IMG/VR virus record: IMGVR_UViG_3300034121_001930
Location: 1-64,000 of that record
Reading direction: 5' to 3' (one strand)
Origin: a virus
Length of the DNA stretch: 64,000 bases
In this document: positions 49,807 to 56,741 of the stretch, piece after piece
How the letters are laid out: each line of letters opens with the position of its first letter
How positions within the stretch are numbered: position 1 is the stretch's first letter
Program-made: the position numbers and the translations under genes
Notes under the pieces: model-generated
The model's database searches: none
The model's input: the letters and a program-made list of their open reading frames with translations, nothing else
Told to the model about the DNA's origin: nothing

Positions 49807-49957
49807 GCCGTACTTCTCACGCTCTGTACCGATGGGTTTTTATTGTCGTGATTGCGGCAAAGACGTTGATGAAAAACAATCCGACCAAACAATGAGTGAC
49901 ACACCAAATACACGCGCTGTCATTCAGGCCGCCGTGAAAGGAGGGAGCGATGACTAA
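49748..49957 (+). CDS. Zinc-ribbon small protein
   Basis: A 69-residue protein with C-P-H-C near 12 and C-R-D-C near 33, a four-cysteine zinc ribbon, and a tail reading M-S-D-T-P-N-T-R-A-V like the start of other genes in this cluster. The C-terminus V-K-G-G-S-D-D is encoded by the ribosome binding site of the next gene. Confidence 0.68.
   Translation: MSRTPKTNHVYCPHCDSNNEPYFSRSVPMGFYCRDCGKDVDEKQSDQTMSDTPNTRAVIQAAVKGGSDD
49938..49947 (+). promoter_or_regulatory. Strong Shine-Dalgarno sequence
   Basis: AAGGAGGGAG lies just before the ATG at 49950. Strong sites like this are absent from most other genes in the window. Confidence 0.85.
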
Positions 49958-50297
49958 AGAACAAATCAACATCGCAATTGCAGAAGCGTGTGGGTGGACT
50001 GGATTTAATCCCGACAACATTCCAGACTGCCTCCAATATACAGCACGATCACCATCTGGTAAATGGGGTTTGATACCCGACTACCTCAACGACCTCAACG
50101 CGATGCATGAAGCGGAGAACCACCTCCCATCTGACAAAAAAGAAGATTACTGGTATCAGTTATACGAGAATTGTCGCCGATCAGTCTTCTCCCGTGTTGA
50201 AGACAACTATAAGATGCTACACGCAACAGCCGCCCAACGGGCTCGCGCTTTTCTCAGAACCATTAACAAGTGGGAAGGAGGGAGCCATGATAATTGA
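49950..50297 (+). CDS. Phage ABA-sandwich-like protein
   Basis: A 115-residue protein. I-A-E-A-C-G-W-T-G near the N-terminus and D-Y-L-N-D-L-N-A-M-H-E-A-E-N-H-L in the middle match the pattern of small phage proteins with an alpha-beta-alpha sandwich (PF18066 type). These have unknown roles. It ends W-E-G-G-S-H-D-N over the next ribosome binding site. Confidence 0.72.
   Translation: MTKEQINIAIAEACGWTGFNPDNIPDCLQYTARSPSGKWGLIPDYLNDLNAMHEAENHLPSDKKEDYWYQLYENCRRSVFSRVEDNYKMLHATAAQRARAFLRTINKWEGGSHDN
50275..50284 (+). promoter_or_regulatory. Strong Shine-Dalgarno sequence
   Basis: AAGGAGGGAG, identical to the other two sites of this cluster, lies before the ATG at 50287 and inside the upstream gene. 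Confidence 0.85.
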
Positions 50298-50499
50298 CCA
50301 AATGACAACGACCGACAAAATAGAGTACTATAAAAAACTACTCGAACTTGAACGGCTCACGCTTGCCGCCGTTACAGAGCAACGCGACAGGCTGGCGGAG
50401 GTGCTGAATGATCTTTGGCATCATTATTCACTAACAGGTGCGGCATACGAGTTAATCGAGAAAGCGCTCGCCGCCGTGAAAGGAGGGAGCGATGAGTGA
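50287..50499 (+). CDS. Small coiled-coil protein, unknown
   Basis: A 70-residue helical protein, M-I-I-D-Q-M-T-T-T-D-K, with L-E-L-E-R-L-T-L-A-A-V-T-E-Q-R-D-R-L coiled-coil sequence, ending V-K-G-G-S-D-E. Its start overlaps the end of the preceding gene by 11 nt. Function unknown. Confidence 0.7.
   Translation: MIIDQMTTTDKIEYYKKLLELERLTLAAVTEQRDRLAEVLNDLWHHYSLTGAAYELIEKALAAVKGGSDE
50480..50489 (+). promoter_or_regulatory. Strong Shine-Dalgarno sequence
   Basis: AAGGAGGGAG before the ATG at 50492, third copy of the same site, embedded in the upstream gene's last codons. Confidence 0.85.
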
Positions 50500-50830
50500 C
50501 ACACCAAGAACAGATAAAGAAACCGGAAAGTCAATGGGGAGCGACTCAATTGTTTATGCGTCGTTTGCCCGACAATTGGAGCGTGAGCTTACAGAAACCT
50601 GTAAGAGATACGAGATAGCCTGTGAGACAGCCGCAAAGATGCATGCTGCCGCCGTTGGTGAAATCAAAGGTCCGCATATTGATCCTGTCCAAGACGTAGC
50701 AAACGTACGCCGCGAGCGCGACGAATACAGAGGACTGCTTATTGAGCTTTACAACGACATCAACGTCATTCATTCCGGCAAAGCTGTCAGCAAACTCAAT
50801 AAACTTTTCAGGGATGAAAACTACAACTAA
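50492..50830 (+). CDS. MSDTPRT-type phage protein, unknown
   Basis: A 112-residue protein starting M-S-D-T-P-R-T-D, followed by A-S-F-A-R-Q-L-E-R-E-L-T-E-T-C. This start and the A-R-Q-L-E-R-E-L helix are a recurring pattern among phages of aquatic and gut bacteria. The rest is helical. Function unknown. Its TAA shares one base with the next ATG. Confidence 0.75.
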   Translation: MSDTPRTDKETGKSMGSDSIVYASFARQLERELTETCKRYEIACETAAKMHAAAVGEIKGPHIDPVQDVANVRRERDEYRGLLIELYNDINVIHSGKAVSKLNKLFRDENYN

Positions 50831-50982
50831 TGATTGACGAATCCCACATCATCGGCGTAGTTACCGTTCTGTACGCAGCAGTGGGTGTGTCCCACGCTGT
50901 AAGCGGCAACTATCCGTGGGCATTAGTCTGGTGCGCTTACGCACTAGCCAATGTCGGACTGATGTGGGCTTCCAACAAATAG
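50830..50982 (+). CDS. Two-helix membrane microprotein
   Basis: A 50-residue protein with two predicted membrane helices (I-I-G-V-V-T-V-L-Y-A-A-V-G-V and A-L-V-W-C-A-Y-A-L-A-N-V-G-L-M). Coupled to the preceding gene by TAATG. It is not near the lysis genes; function unknown. Confidence 0.68.
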   Translation: MIDESHIIGVVTVLYAAVGVSHAVSGNYPWALVWCAYALANVGLMWASNK

Positions 50983-50986
50983 ATCT

Positions 50987-51229
50987 ATGAAACCATACTA
51001 CTACGTATACCGATACAACAATAGCGCACCAAGAGTGCGCCACGCCACACTTGAAGCCGCGCAAGCAGAAGCAATGCGACTGGCAGATCAGCACCCTACA
51101 GGATACTTCGAGATCCTGAAATGTGTTGGGTTTGCCAGAACAACCAAAGCAGCAACGTTCTGGATGGATGGTGAAGAGCCACCTAAAAGTAGAAATCCTA
51201 TTTATGACAACATGCCAGCGTACCACTAA
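50987..51229 (+). CDS. Small protein, unknown
   Basis: An 80-residue protein, M-K-P-Y-Y-Y-V-Y-R-Y-N-N-S-A-P, with T-L-E-A-A-Q-A-E-A-M-R-L-A-D-Q-H-P, as in small alpha/beta phage proteins that turn a cell signal or substrate name into no known motif. The next gene overlaps its end by 26 nt. Confidence 0.68.
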   Translation: MKPYYYVYRYNNSAPRVRHATLEAAQAEAMRLADQHPTGYFEILKCVGFARTTKAATFWMDGEEPPKSRNPIYDNMPAYH

Positions 51230-51455
51230 AATTCCGTCGCGTCGCTACACCTGCAAGATGTGTGGGCGAAAGGGACGCCGTAACAACGCACCGGATGAAC
51301 GGCTGAGAGAACCCGTCTGTCCATCGTGCGAAAAAAGTCTTCGACATTTCGATTCAATTATCGCACACATGTCTCTCTTCGACATCATCAAACGCAAAAT
51401 TAGAAACAAGTACCATGACACTAAAAGAACTAGAAGACATAATTCATTATCGTAA
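51204..51455 (+). CDS. Zinc-ribbon basic protein
   Basis: An 83-residue basic protein from ATG 51204. C-K-M-C near 17 and C-P-S-C near 41 form a zinc ribbon. The tail is Lys/Arg-rich. A nucleic acid contact is plausible. It overlaps genes at both ends. Confidence 0.62.
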   Translation: MTTCQRTTKIPSRRYTCKMCGRKGRRNNAPDERLREPVCPSCEKSLRHFDSIIAHMSLFDIIKRKIRNKYHDTKRTRRHNSLS

Positions 51456-51708
51456 GAAACTTGATGGGGTGTTCCGTGACGCTGAGAGGGTCGGTGTTAT
51501 TGACCCCAATGGACCGCTCTTCGATACCGTGTGGCGTGCTGTCGAAGCCGTCACTTGCATCGTAGATCCCTATGACTGGATCGGATGGTTTATTCATGAC
51601 AACGAGTACGGCAAAAACGGACTCGAAGCCGACATCGATAACAAGACCATCAAAGTCAAATCCGTTAAAGATTTGTACACCGTAATTAAAAGGTCAGAGA
51701 AACTATGA
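51415..51708 (+). CDS. Small acidic protein, unknown
   Basis: A 97-residue protein, M-T-L-K-E-L-E-D-I-I-H-Y-R-K-K-L-D-G. It contains D-W-I-G-W-F-I-H-D-N-E-Y-G-K-N-G and a K-V-K-S-V-K-D-L-Y-T-V-I C-terminus. I have seen the W-F-x-x-D-N-E-F-G type pattern in uncharacterised phage proteins. It overlaps the next gene by ATGA. Confidence 0.7.
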   Translation: MTLKELEDIIHYRKKLDGVFRDAERVGVIDPNGPLFDTVWRAVEAVTCIVDPYDWIGWFIHDNEYGKNGLEADIDNKTIKVKSVKDLYTVIKRSEKL

Positions 51709-51884
51709 GTGCTGTAGACGACGCCATCTCAACGATTATTGCTGACAAAAATGCAGCCCTTAAAGAAGCAGCGTTGTGGAAAGCAGAGGCTGAGAGGTGG
51801 AGACAAATAGCTTTAGAACAATCACATGAAAACAGAACAGATAGAGAAACAAATAATACAGAAACTAATCCTGACTGCCCTTAA
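51705..51884 (+). CDS. Small coiled-coil protein, unknown
   Basis: A 59-residue protein, M-S-A-V-D-D-A-I-S-T-I-I, followed by a coiled-coil segment A-A-L-K-E-A-A-L-W-K-A-E-A-E-R-W and a polar Asn/Thr tail. The tail overlaps the next gene by 59 nt, so one of the two may be longer than the functional product. Confidence 0.6.
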   Translation: MSAVDDAISTIIADKNAALKEAALWKAEAERWRQIALEQSHENRTDRETNNTETNPDCP

Positions 51885-52008
51885 AGAGGCTTATTTCAGA
51901 AGAGCCAAAAAAGAAAAGTTAGGATCTACACAAATACTCACAGCAGAAATGGATTTGCTAGAAATCGCAATTAGAGAACTAGCTGACTCTATTAATAATG
52001 AAAAATAA
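51826..52008 (+). CDS. Small basic helical protein, unknown
   Basis: A 60-residue helical protein, M-K-T-E-Q-I-E-K-Q-I-I-Q-K-L. Charged residues alternate with Leu and Ile. Overlaps both neighbours. Function unknown. Confidence 0.62.
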   Translation: MKTEQIEKQIIQKLILTALKEAYFRRAKKEKLGSTQILTAEMDLLEIAIRELADSINNEK

Positions 52009-52210
52009 TTTAGATCCTATAAACAAAACAGGCAAACTCCATTGGCACGCCGTAGCGTTTACAGACCCTAATTTCAGAGATTACGCCATAATTGCACCGA
52101 CCCCCGAACACGCGCAAGCGTTAGCGGCTAGGCTAACCGGAGTAAAAATAAAGCGCAGTACGGTACAACCGGTTGTTGTGCGCCCGCGAAAACTTGTTAA
52201 CCAGACTTGA
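51998..52210 (+). CDS. Small basic protein, unknown
   Basis: A 70-residue protein, M-K-N-N-L-D-P-I-N-K-T-G-K-L-H-W. Has H-A-V-A-F-T-D-P-N-F-R-D-Y-A-I-I-A then A-Q-A-L-A-A-R-L-T-G, a small alpha/beta fold. The stop lies at the next gene's promoter. Confidence 0.65.
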   Translation: MKNNLDPINKTGKLHWHAVAFTDPNFRDYAIIAPTPEHAQALAARLTGVKIKRSTVQPVVVRPRKLVNQT

Positions 52211-52242
52211 CATTTGCAACTTATTTACAGTAAGTTGTATGG
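52207..52242 (+). promoter_or_regulatory. Promoter with operator, leaderless transcript
   Basis: TTGACA (52207-52212), 18-nt spacer, TAAGTT (52231-52236), 6 nt to the GTG at 52243. An inverted repeat CAACTTA/TAAGTTG (52217-52237) covers the spacer and -10, a likely repressor site. The expected start is at the start codon. Confidence 0.7.
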
Positions 52243-52779
52243 GTGTCCCATAAAAATATAATCGGCATAGATAACGGGCTAGACGGAGGCTGCTGCGCAA
52301 TGGACGCGGCGACCGGACGTATACTAGACGTACTACGCATGCCGAACACTAAGTTTGCAGGACTCCGAGAAATAGATCCTGAATCTCTTCTTAAATGGTT
52401 AAAGGTTTGGAAAGACCCACTGGTAGCCATAGAGGAACCACTTTACTACGCGGCAACTTTGCAGAGCATGAGGAGCATGTCTATAAGCTTTGGTAAACTA
52501 ATTGGAATGTGTAGCGCGGCGGACATACCTTATGTGCGCGTGCAGGTTCCAGAGTGGCACAAAAATATGTTAGGAAGTAAAGTGCCCAAAGGCTTGACAA
52601 AAGACTATGCATTGGCTAAAGCACGTCTGCTTTGGCCGACTCAAGATTGGTGTGTCGGTAAAAGCAAAGTACCGCACGACGGCATTATAGACGCAGCATT
52701 AATAGGCAAATACGCAAATGAAAATAGTATCCAAGAACCGCTACGGAAACGACGTAACACTCGTAAAGTTAAATCCTAA
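52243..52779 (+). CDS. RuvC-like Holliday junction resolvase
   Basis: A 178-residue protein from GTG 52243. RNase H-fold resolvase motifs are I-I-G-I-D-N-G near 6-12, A-I-E-E-P near 61-65, and P-H-D-G-I-I-D-A-A-L-I-G near 145-156, supplying the acidic metal ligands. It would resolve branched DNA before packaging or in replication. It opens the replication operon and is driven by its own promoter. A frame from the ATG at 52238 stops at once, so GTG is needed. Confidence 0.85.
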   Translation: MSHKNIIGIDNGLDGGCCAMDAATGRILDVLRMPNTKFAGLREIDPESLLKWLKVWKDPLVAIEEPLYYAATLQSMRSMSISFGKLIGMCSAADIPYVRVQVPEWHKNMLGSKVPKGLTKDYALAKARLLWPTQDWCVGKSKVPHDGIIDAALIGKYANENSIQEPLRKRRNTRKVKS

Positions 52780-52999
52780 TAAATGGATCTGGCGGGTAGA
52801 TAGTGACGGGCTGGCGTGGAGTTTCGCTGGGGGCCCAGACGGCTACACCATGGTGGACCCTCCGGGCGGTCCGTGTTTAATTGTTGGTAATTTTCTTCTA
52901 AACACTAACGAAAAAATTACTAAAATAAAATACGAACCGTACTTTGTAGACGGCAACGGTTTTGAATATTTTGATTATATTGTGTACACTGAATCATGA
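52718..52999 (+). CDS. Small protein, unknown
   Basis: A 93-residue beta-rich protein, M-K-I-V-S-K-N-R-Y-G-N-D-V-T-L-V-K, overlapping the resolvase by 62 nt and the helicase by ATGA. Aromatic residues are frequent (W-I-W-R, Y-F-D-Y-I-V-Y). No family recognised; coupling suggests a replication or recombination role. Confidence 0.68.
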   Translation: MKIVSKNRYGNDVTLVKLNPNKWIWRVDSDGLAWSFAGGPDGYTMVDPPGGPCLIVGNFLLNTNEKITKIKYEPYFVDGNGFEYFDYIVYTES

Positions 53000-54336
53000 A
53001 AACATTGTTTCCAGCGCAGCAAAAGGCCAGAGACTTTTTTGTGAGTGTTCACCGCAATAGAAGTTTAAATACTCTGGACACAAGCATGGTCGGGACTGGC
53101 AAAACTGTAGTTAGCGCCAGCCTAGCCATTGCTCTTGGTTTTCCGGTAGCGGTAGTGTGCCCAAAATCTGTTATAGTTAGCTGGAAGCGTGAACTTGCAG
53201 AGCATGGAATTGAACCTTTGTTTGTCCTAAATTATGAGTCGCTGCGCACAGGAAACACAGTTTACTTGAAAAAGGTAGGGAAAAAAATAATGCGCTGGGC
53301 GCTTCCGCCGGACACACTAATTATTTTTGACGAGGTCCACAAGTGCAAGGGGGCCTATTCCCAAAACGCCCAGCTGCTTATTAGCGCCGCCCAGCAAAAA
53401 TATAAACTGCACTTGCTCAGCGCAACCGCTTGCGAAGACCCAACAGAAATGCGCGCTTTGGGTTACGCAACTGGCCTGCACAACCTAAACACACCGCAGG
53501 CTCCTTTGCGCGGCTGGGTGGGTTGGATGTACTCTGTTGGGTGCGCCCAAGATACTTGGGGGAGCTGGTACCTGCGTGACAAAGAGAAACTAAAGGATCT
53601 TAAGGAGCAACTTTATGGGCCCAACGGAATAGCGTATCGCCTTTCTGTAAAGGATTTTCCCGATAGTTTTAAACAGAATCATGTGCACATGTTTCCTGTA
53701 TCTTGCACCAAGGATGTTTATTCAAGATACAAGATTAGTGAAGAAGCCCTAACAAGCTACATTATTGATTCGACAATTGACGAGGACCAAGAACAAGAAA
53801 GCGAGCCATTTATTGTGCGGCTGCTCCGGGCTCGACAGGAAGCAGAACTTAATAAGGTGACAAATTTAGTCCAGCTTACCCAAGACTACGTTGACCAAAA
53901 TATGGCGGTAATTCTATTCGTTAACTTTAGAGAGACCGCAGAAAAGTTAGCGCAAGAACTTAAATGTAATGTGGTGCAGGGCGGCCAGTTAAGCACCAAA
54001 CGCCAAGAGTTTATTGACAACTTCCAAAACGACACTGATCAAGTTCTGGTTATTAACATTGAGGCTGGTGGGACTGGACTGAGCCTCCATGACGTAAGCG
54101 GAAAAAGGCAGCGCGTGTCGTTAATAAGTCCTACCTTTAACGCTAAGAGTCACTTGCAGGTGCTCGGTCGCACACACCGCAACGGCGCTAAATCAGATTC
54201 GCTGCAGCTTGTTGTTGTGGCGGCCGGAACCGTCGAAGAAAACGTAGTCAACATTATTAACAAAAAGTGTGAGAACCTCCAAACATTGCACGGTATTGAA
54301 TACACGCGACTTGACGAAAATCTTGATTTAGGGTAA
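52996..54336 (+). CDS. SF2/SNF2-like DNA helicase
   Basis: A 446-residue helicase. Motif I is G-T-G-K-T near 33, the Walker B is D-E-V-H near 112, motif III is S-A-T near 142, and the second RecA-like domain has V-L-V-I-N-I-E-A-G-G-T-G-L-S-L near 351 and G-R-T-H-R-N-G near 389, like SNF2 family members. It would use ATP to move on or remodel DNA, likely in replication or recombination with the resolvase. No extra domains. Confidence 0.9.
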   Translation: MKTLFPAQQKARDFFVSVHRNRSLNTLDTSMVGTGKTVVSASLAIALGFPVAVVCPKSVIVSWKRELAEHGIEPLFVLNYESLRTGNTVYLKKVGKKIMRWALPPDTLIIFDEVHKCKGAYSQNAQLLISAAQQKYKLHLLSATACEDPTEMRALGYATGLHNLNTPQAPLRGWVGWMYSVGCAQDTWGSWYLRDKEKLKDLKEQLYGPNGIAYRLSVKDFPDSFKQNHVHMFPVSCTKDVYSRYKISEEALTSYIIDSTIDEDQEQESEPFIVRLLRARQEAELNKVTNLVQLTQDYVDQNMAVILFVNFRETAEKLAQELKCNVVQGGQLSTKRQEFIDNFQNDTDQVLVINIEAGGTGLSLHDVSGKRQRVSLISPTFNAKSHLQVLGRTHRNGAKSDSLQLVVVAAGTVEENVVNIINKKCENLQTLHGIEYTRLDENLDLG

Positions 54337-54351
54337 GAATTATCCCTTACC
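54311..54351 (+). promoter_or_regulatory. Promoter with inverted repeat
   Basis: TTGACG (54311-54316), 17-nt spacer, TAAGAA (54334-54339), then 12 nt to the ATG at 54352. An inverted repeat GGTAAG/CTTACC (54332-54351) covers the -10 and start site. Confidence 0.5.
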
Positions 54352-54570
54352 ATGGACCTAACGACGCACAAACAATTAGCAATTTTTCTAAGCACATCAA
54401 ACGCAGCACTAAGGCAAATGCATAAATTATGCGTTAAGTACAGCGGGCCAGACTCAAAACAAAGTGTTCAAATAAAAGGATTGCTAAAATCCTTAGGCTC
54501 AGTTAAAGAACACTTACTGGCCGACGCCGAACAGATTACTCAAACACACATTAATCCATATGGAAAATAA
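54352..54570 (+). CDS. Small helical protein, unknown
   Basis: A 72-residue helical protein, M-D-L-T-T-H-K-Q-L-A-I-F-L-S-T, with three amphipathic segments. It overlaps the nuclease gene by 11 nt. Could be a regulator or adaptor of that nuclease, inferred from coupling. Confidence 0.68.
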   Translation: MDLTTHKQLAIFLSTSNAALRQMHKLCVKYSGPDSKQSVQIKGLLKSLGSVKEHLLADAEQITQTHINPYGK

Positions 54571-55702
54571 AAACGTAGACCATAGCGCACGTCCTCACGC
54601 AGAGTTTGGACCGAGCAGCCTAAAGCACATTAACAACTGCCCCGGCTGGGAGAGTAGGGGCGGCACAAACTCGGCCGCAGAAATGGGCACACGTATCCAC
54701 GAAGCCGTTGAAATCCGAAACCCAAGCGCCCTGCATGACGAGAAAGAAGTTGAAATCTATGAGAAGCTTCTCGAGGACATGGACGGCGCAATTGAATTTC
54801 TGCGCACACGCACAAAAATCGAGCCAGTTATTCACCAAGAAATTCGTCTGGAAATGCAGCTTAACGGCTGCGAAACATTTGGTACCGCGGACATTGTCGC
54901 GGTGGCCGGTAACTGCGCGGTGCTCCATGACCACAAAACAGGCATTGGAAAAGTAGACGCCCCGCCCGAAAATTGGCAGAGCACTGCGTACGCCGTAGGC
55001 GTATTTCAAATGTTCCCAGAAGTGACCTCCATATTTGCAAGCTTTAGCATGCCGCAGCGAAACGAGCTTTTGGTTGGTGAGTACACCCGCGAGAAGCTTG
55101 CGGAGTATATTGAGAGACTGAGCATTCCTATCCAGCAGGCCACGCGTACCAGACCACAGTGGGCCTTCGGCGGAGTCCCGGACTGGGAACAACTTAGCAT
55201 TAGCAATAGCTGCCAGTACTGCCTACACAAGGACAGGTGCCCCGCCTTGGGTCACACCGCACAGGAGGTCGTTAAGCGTTATAGTCCCGAACAGCTTCCC
55301 AGCGGAAACATCTCAGGCAAGGATATTGAGGACCCAGAAGTACTGGCGCGCATGTACGTTGTTGCTACAATTGTAGAAAAGTGGGCAGAAGGGATTCGAT
55401 ACCGTGCCGTTGAAATGGCCAAGCAGGGCCACGAGTTGCCGGGCCTGCGCCTAAAAAGTTTAGGTTCCCGAAAGATTATTGTGGACAAAGCTGGATTCCT
55501 CAGTTATGCCTCTGAGCGCGGCCTGACCGCTTTCGACATTATTCAACTCAGCGATGTACCACTGGCCAAAATTAGAGACCATTACGCAAGTAAGGCTCCT
55601 AAAGGTAAAAAGACCGCGTGGGCTCGCGAATTTGAAGACGGCATGCAGGCCGAAAGAATTTTGGATAAGGGCGCCGAAAGGTTCACCCTGACCCAAGAAT
55701 AA
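54560..55702 (+). CDS. PD-(D/E)XK exonuclease, Cas4/RecB-like
   Basis: A 380-residue protein. G-T-R-I-H-E-A-V-E near 37, H-D-H-K-T-G near 123 (the D and K of the active site) and the Q-S-T-A-Y-A-V-G motif near 137 are RecB/DUF2800-type signatures. Cysteines near 216-227 (N-S-C-Q-Y-C and D-R-C-P) with one upstream could hold a Fe-S cluster as in Cas4. Together with the next gene it looks like an exonuclease and single-strand binding pair for recombination. Confidence 0.86.
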   Translation: MENKNVDHSARPHAEFGPSSLKHINNCPGWESRGGTNSAAEMGTRIHEAVEIRNPSALHDEKEVEIYEKLLEDMDGAIEFLRTRTKIEPVIHQEIRLEMQLNGCETFGTADIVAVAGNCAVLHDHKTGIGKVDAPPENWQSTAYAVGVFQMFPEVTSIFASFSMPQRNELLVGEYTREKLAEYIERLSIPIQQATRTRPQWAFGGVPDWEQLSISNSCQYCLHKDRCPALGHTAQEVVKRYSPEQLPSGNISGKDIEDPEVLARMYVVATIVEKWAEGIRYRAVEMAKQGHELPGLRLKSLGSRKIIVDKAGFLSYASERGLTAFDIIQLSDVPLAKIRDHYASKAPKGKKTAWAREFEDGMQAERILDKGAERFTLTQE

Positions 55703-55772
55703 AACTGAAGGCAAGTACCGCAGCAATTGTAGCCAGTAAAATAACAATAGCTGTAAAAAAGAAAACAGAGTT

Positions 55773-56456
55773 ATGAGTGTACCAAATACAGAAACAGTAG
55801 TGGCTGCTCCGGCAGCAAATGTGATTACAGCGCCTAGCTTTAATGCAGGCTTCAATGCCGAGGACTTCCATATTCCTCGTCTTAATTGTATCCATAAAAT
55901 GAGCGAAATCGAGGGTAACCCCGGCGATTTGGTTATGGACCGACGCGTTACAGTTGTTCCGGCGGGCAAAAAAATTCCCGTGAACGTTGTTTCAATTCAT
56001 AAAAGCTGGACCGAAAAGGTTCCTTATGATGGAGATATTCAACCACGTGTTGCATATTCTCTTGAGCAGCTGGAAGAACTTAGGCGCGAGACCGACCGTG
56101 AGATTGTGCCGCGCGCAGATATTACGGTGCTAATCCCGCACATTGAAGAGATTAACGGACTGGACGAGGAAGAAGCTTCCGAGTTGTTTCCGTTCCTTCT
56201 TAACGACACACCATACCAGCTCGCTCGCCTTACGGTGCAGAGTTTTGCGTACGACCACACGTTCAAAATTGTTAACAGCTTCCATGTTGGCAACCCCGAC
56301 GTGAAACTGCACGAGCAAGTTTGGAACCTTAGCGCTATGCTTCTTGAGCGCGGCAAGTACAGTTGGTACGTGCCGGTCCTTGGACGTAGCATTAACAAGT
56401 CCTCGGACGCTGTTGTGGCCTTTATTAACCGACTTGTAGCAGGAGGTAACGCCTAA
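55773..56456 (+). CDS. Putative single-stranded DNA-binding protein
   Basis: A 227-residue protein with an Ala/Val-rich disordered N-terminus, then a beta-rich body starting F-H-I-P-R-L-N-C-I-H-K and G-N-P-G-D-L-V. Helix segments are rich in acid. Proteins of this form are encoded next to RecB-like nucleases and polymerase in many phages. No classical OB signature can be proven by eye. Coupled to the next gene by TAATG. Confidence 0.62.
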   Translation: MSVPNTETVVAAPAANVITAPSFNAGFNAEDFHIPRLNCIHKMSEIEGNPGDLVMDRRVTVVPAGKKIPVNVVSIHKSWTEKVPYDGDIQPRVAYSLEQLEELRRETDREIVPRADITVLIPHIEEINGLDEEEASELFPFLLNDTPYQLARLTVQSFAYDHTFKIVNSFHVGNPDVKLHEQVWNLSAMLLERGKYSWYVPVLGRSINKSSDAVVAFINRLVAGGNA

Positions 56457-56677
56457 TGAACCCTAAACTAGCCGTACTGGAAAACCCGCTTACGCATCTT
56501 AGTCGCGAAAATAATAGCGTTAAGGCTGTTATTGAAGAGCTCGAGGGAAACCTCACTAAGCTAGCGGTTCAACTGGAAGGTCTTAAGACAGTCCGCCAAG
56601 CAATCGAAAATGAAATGGATCGCCTGCGTGCAAATCCAGCACCAATCGACCAACTCGAGTTCGAGCTTGAAGAATAA
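56456..56677 (+). CDS. Small coiled-coil protein, unknown
   Basis: A 73-residue acidic protein with a coiled coil (V-I-E-E-L-E-G-N-L-T-K-L-A-V-Q-L-E-G-L-K). It ends just before a terminator and is coupled to the binding-protein gene, suggesting a partner role. No family recognised. Confidence 0.7.
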   Translation: MNPKLAVLENPLTHLSRENNSVKAVIEELEGNLTKLAVQLEGLKTVRQAIENEMDRLRANPAPIDQLEFELEE

Positions 56678-56693
56678 ACCCTAAATAATTAAT

Positions 56694-56733
56694 GGCCGCG
56701 TGCGTATAGATTTACGCGCGCGGCCTAATTTTT
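56694..56733 (+). terminator. Rho-independent terminator
   Basis: GGCCGCGTGCGT pairs with ACGCGCGCGGCC across an 8-nt loop (12 pairs, one G-T), followed by TAATTTTT. It separates the binding-protein unit from the polymerase gene, whose start is 8 nt further on. Confidence 0.88.
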
Positions 56734-56741
56734 GATCTAAT

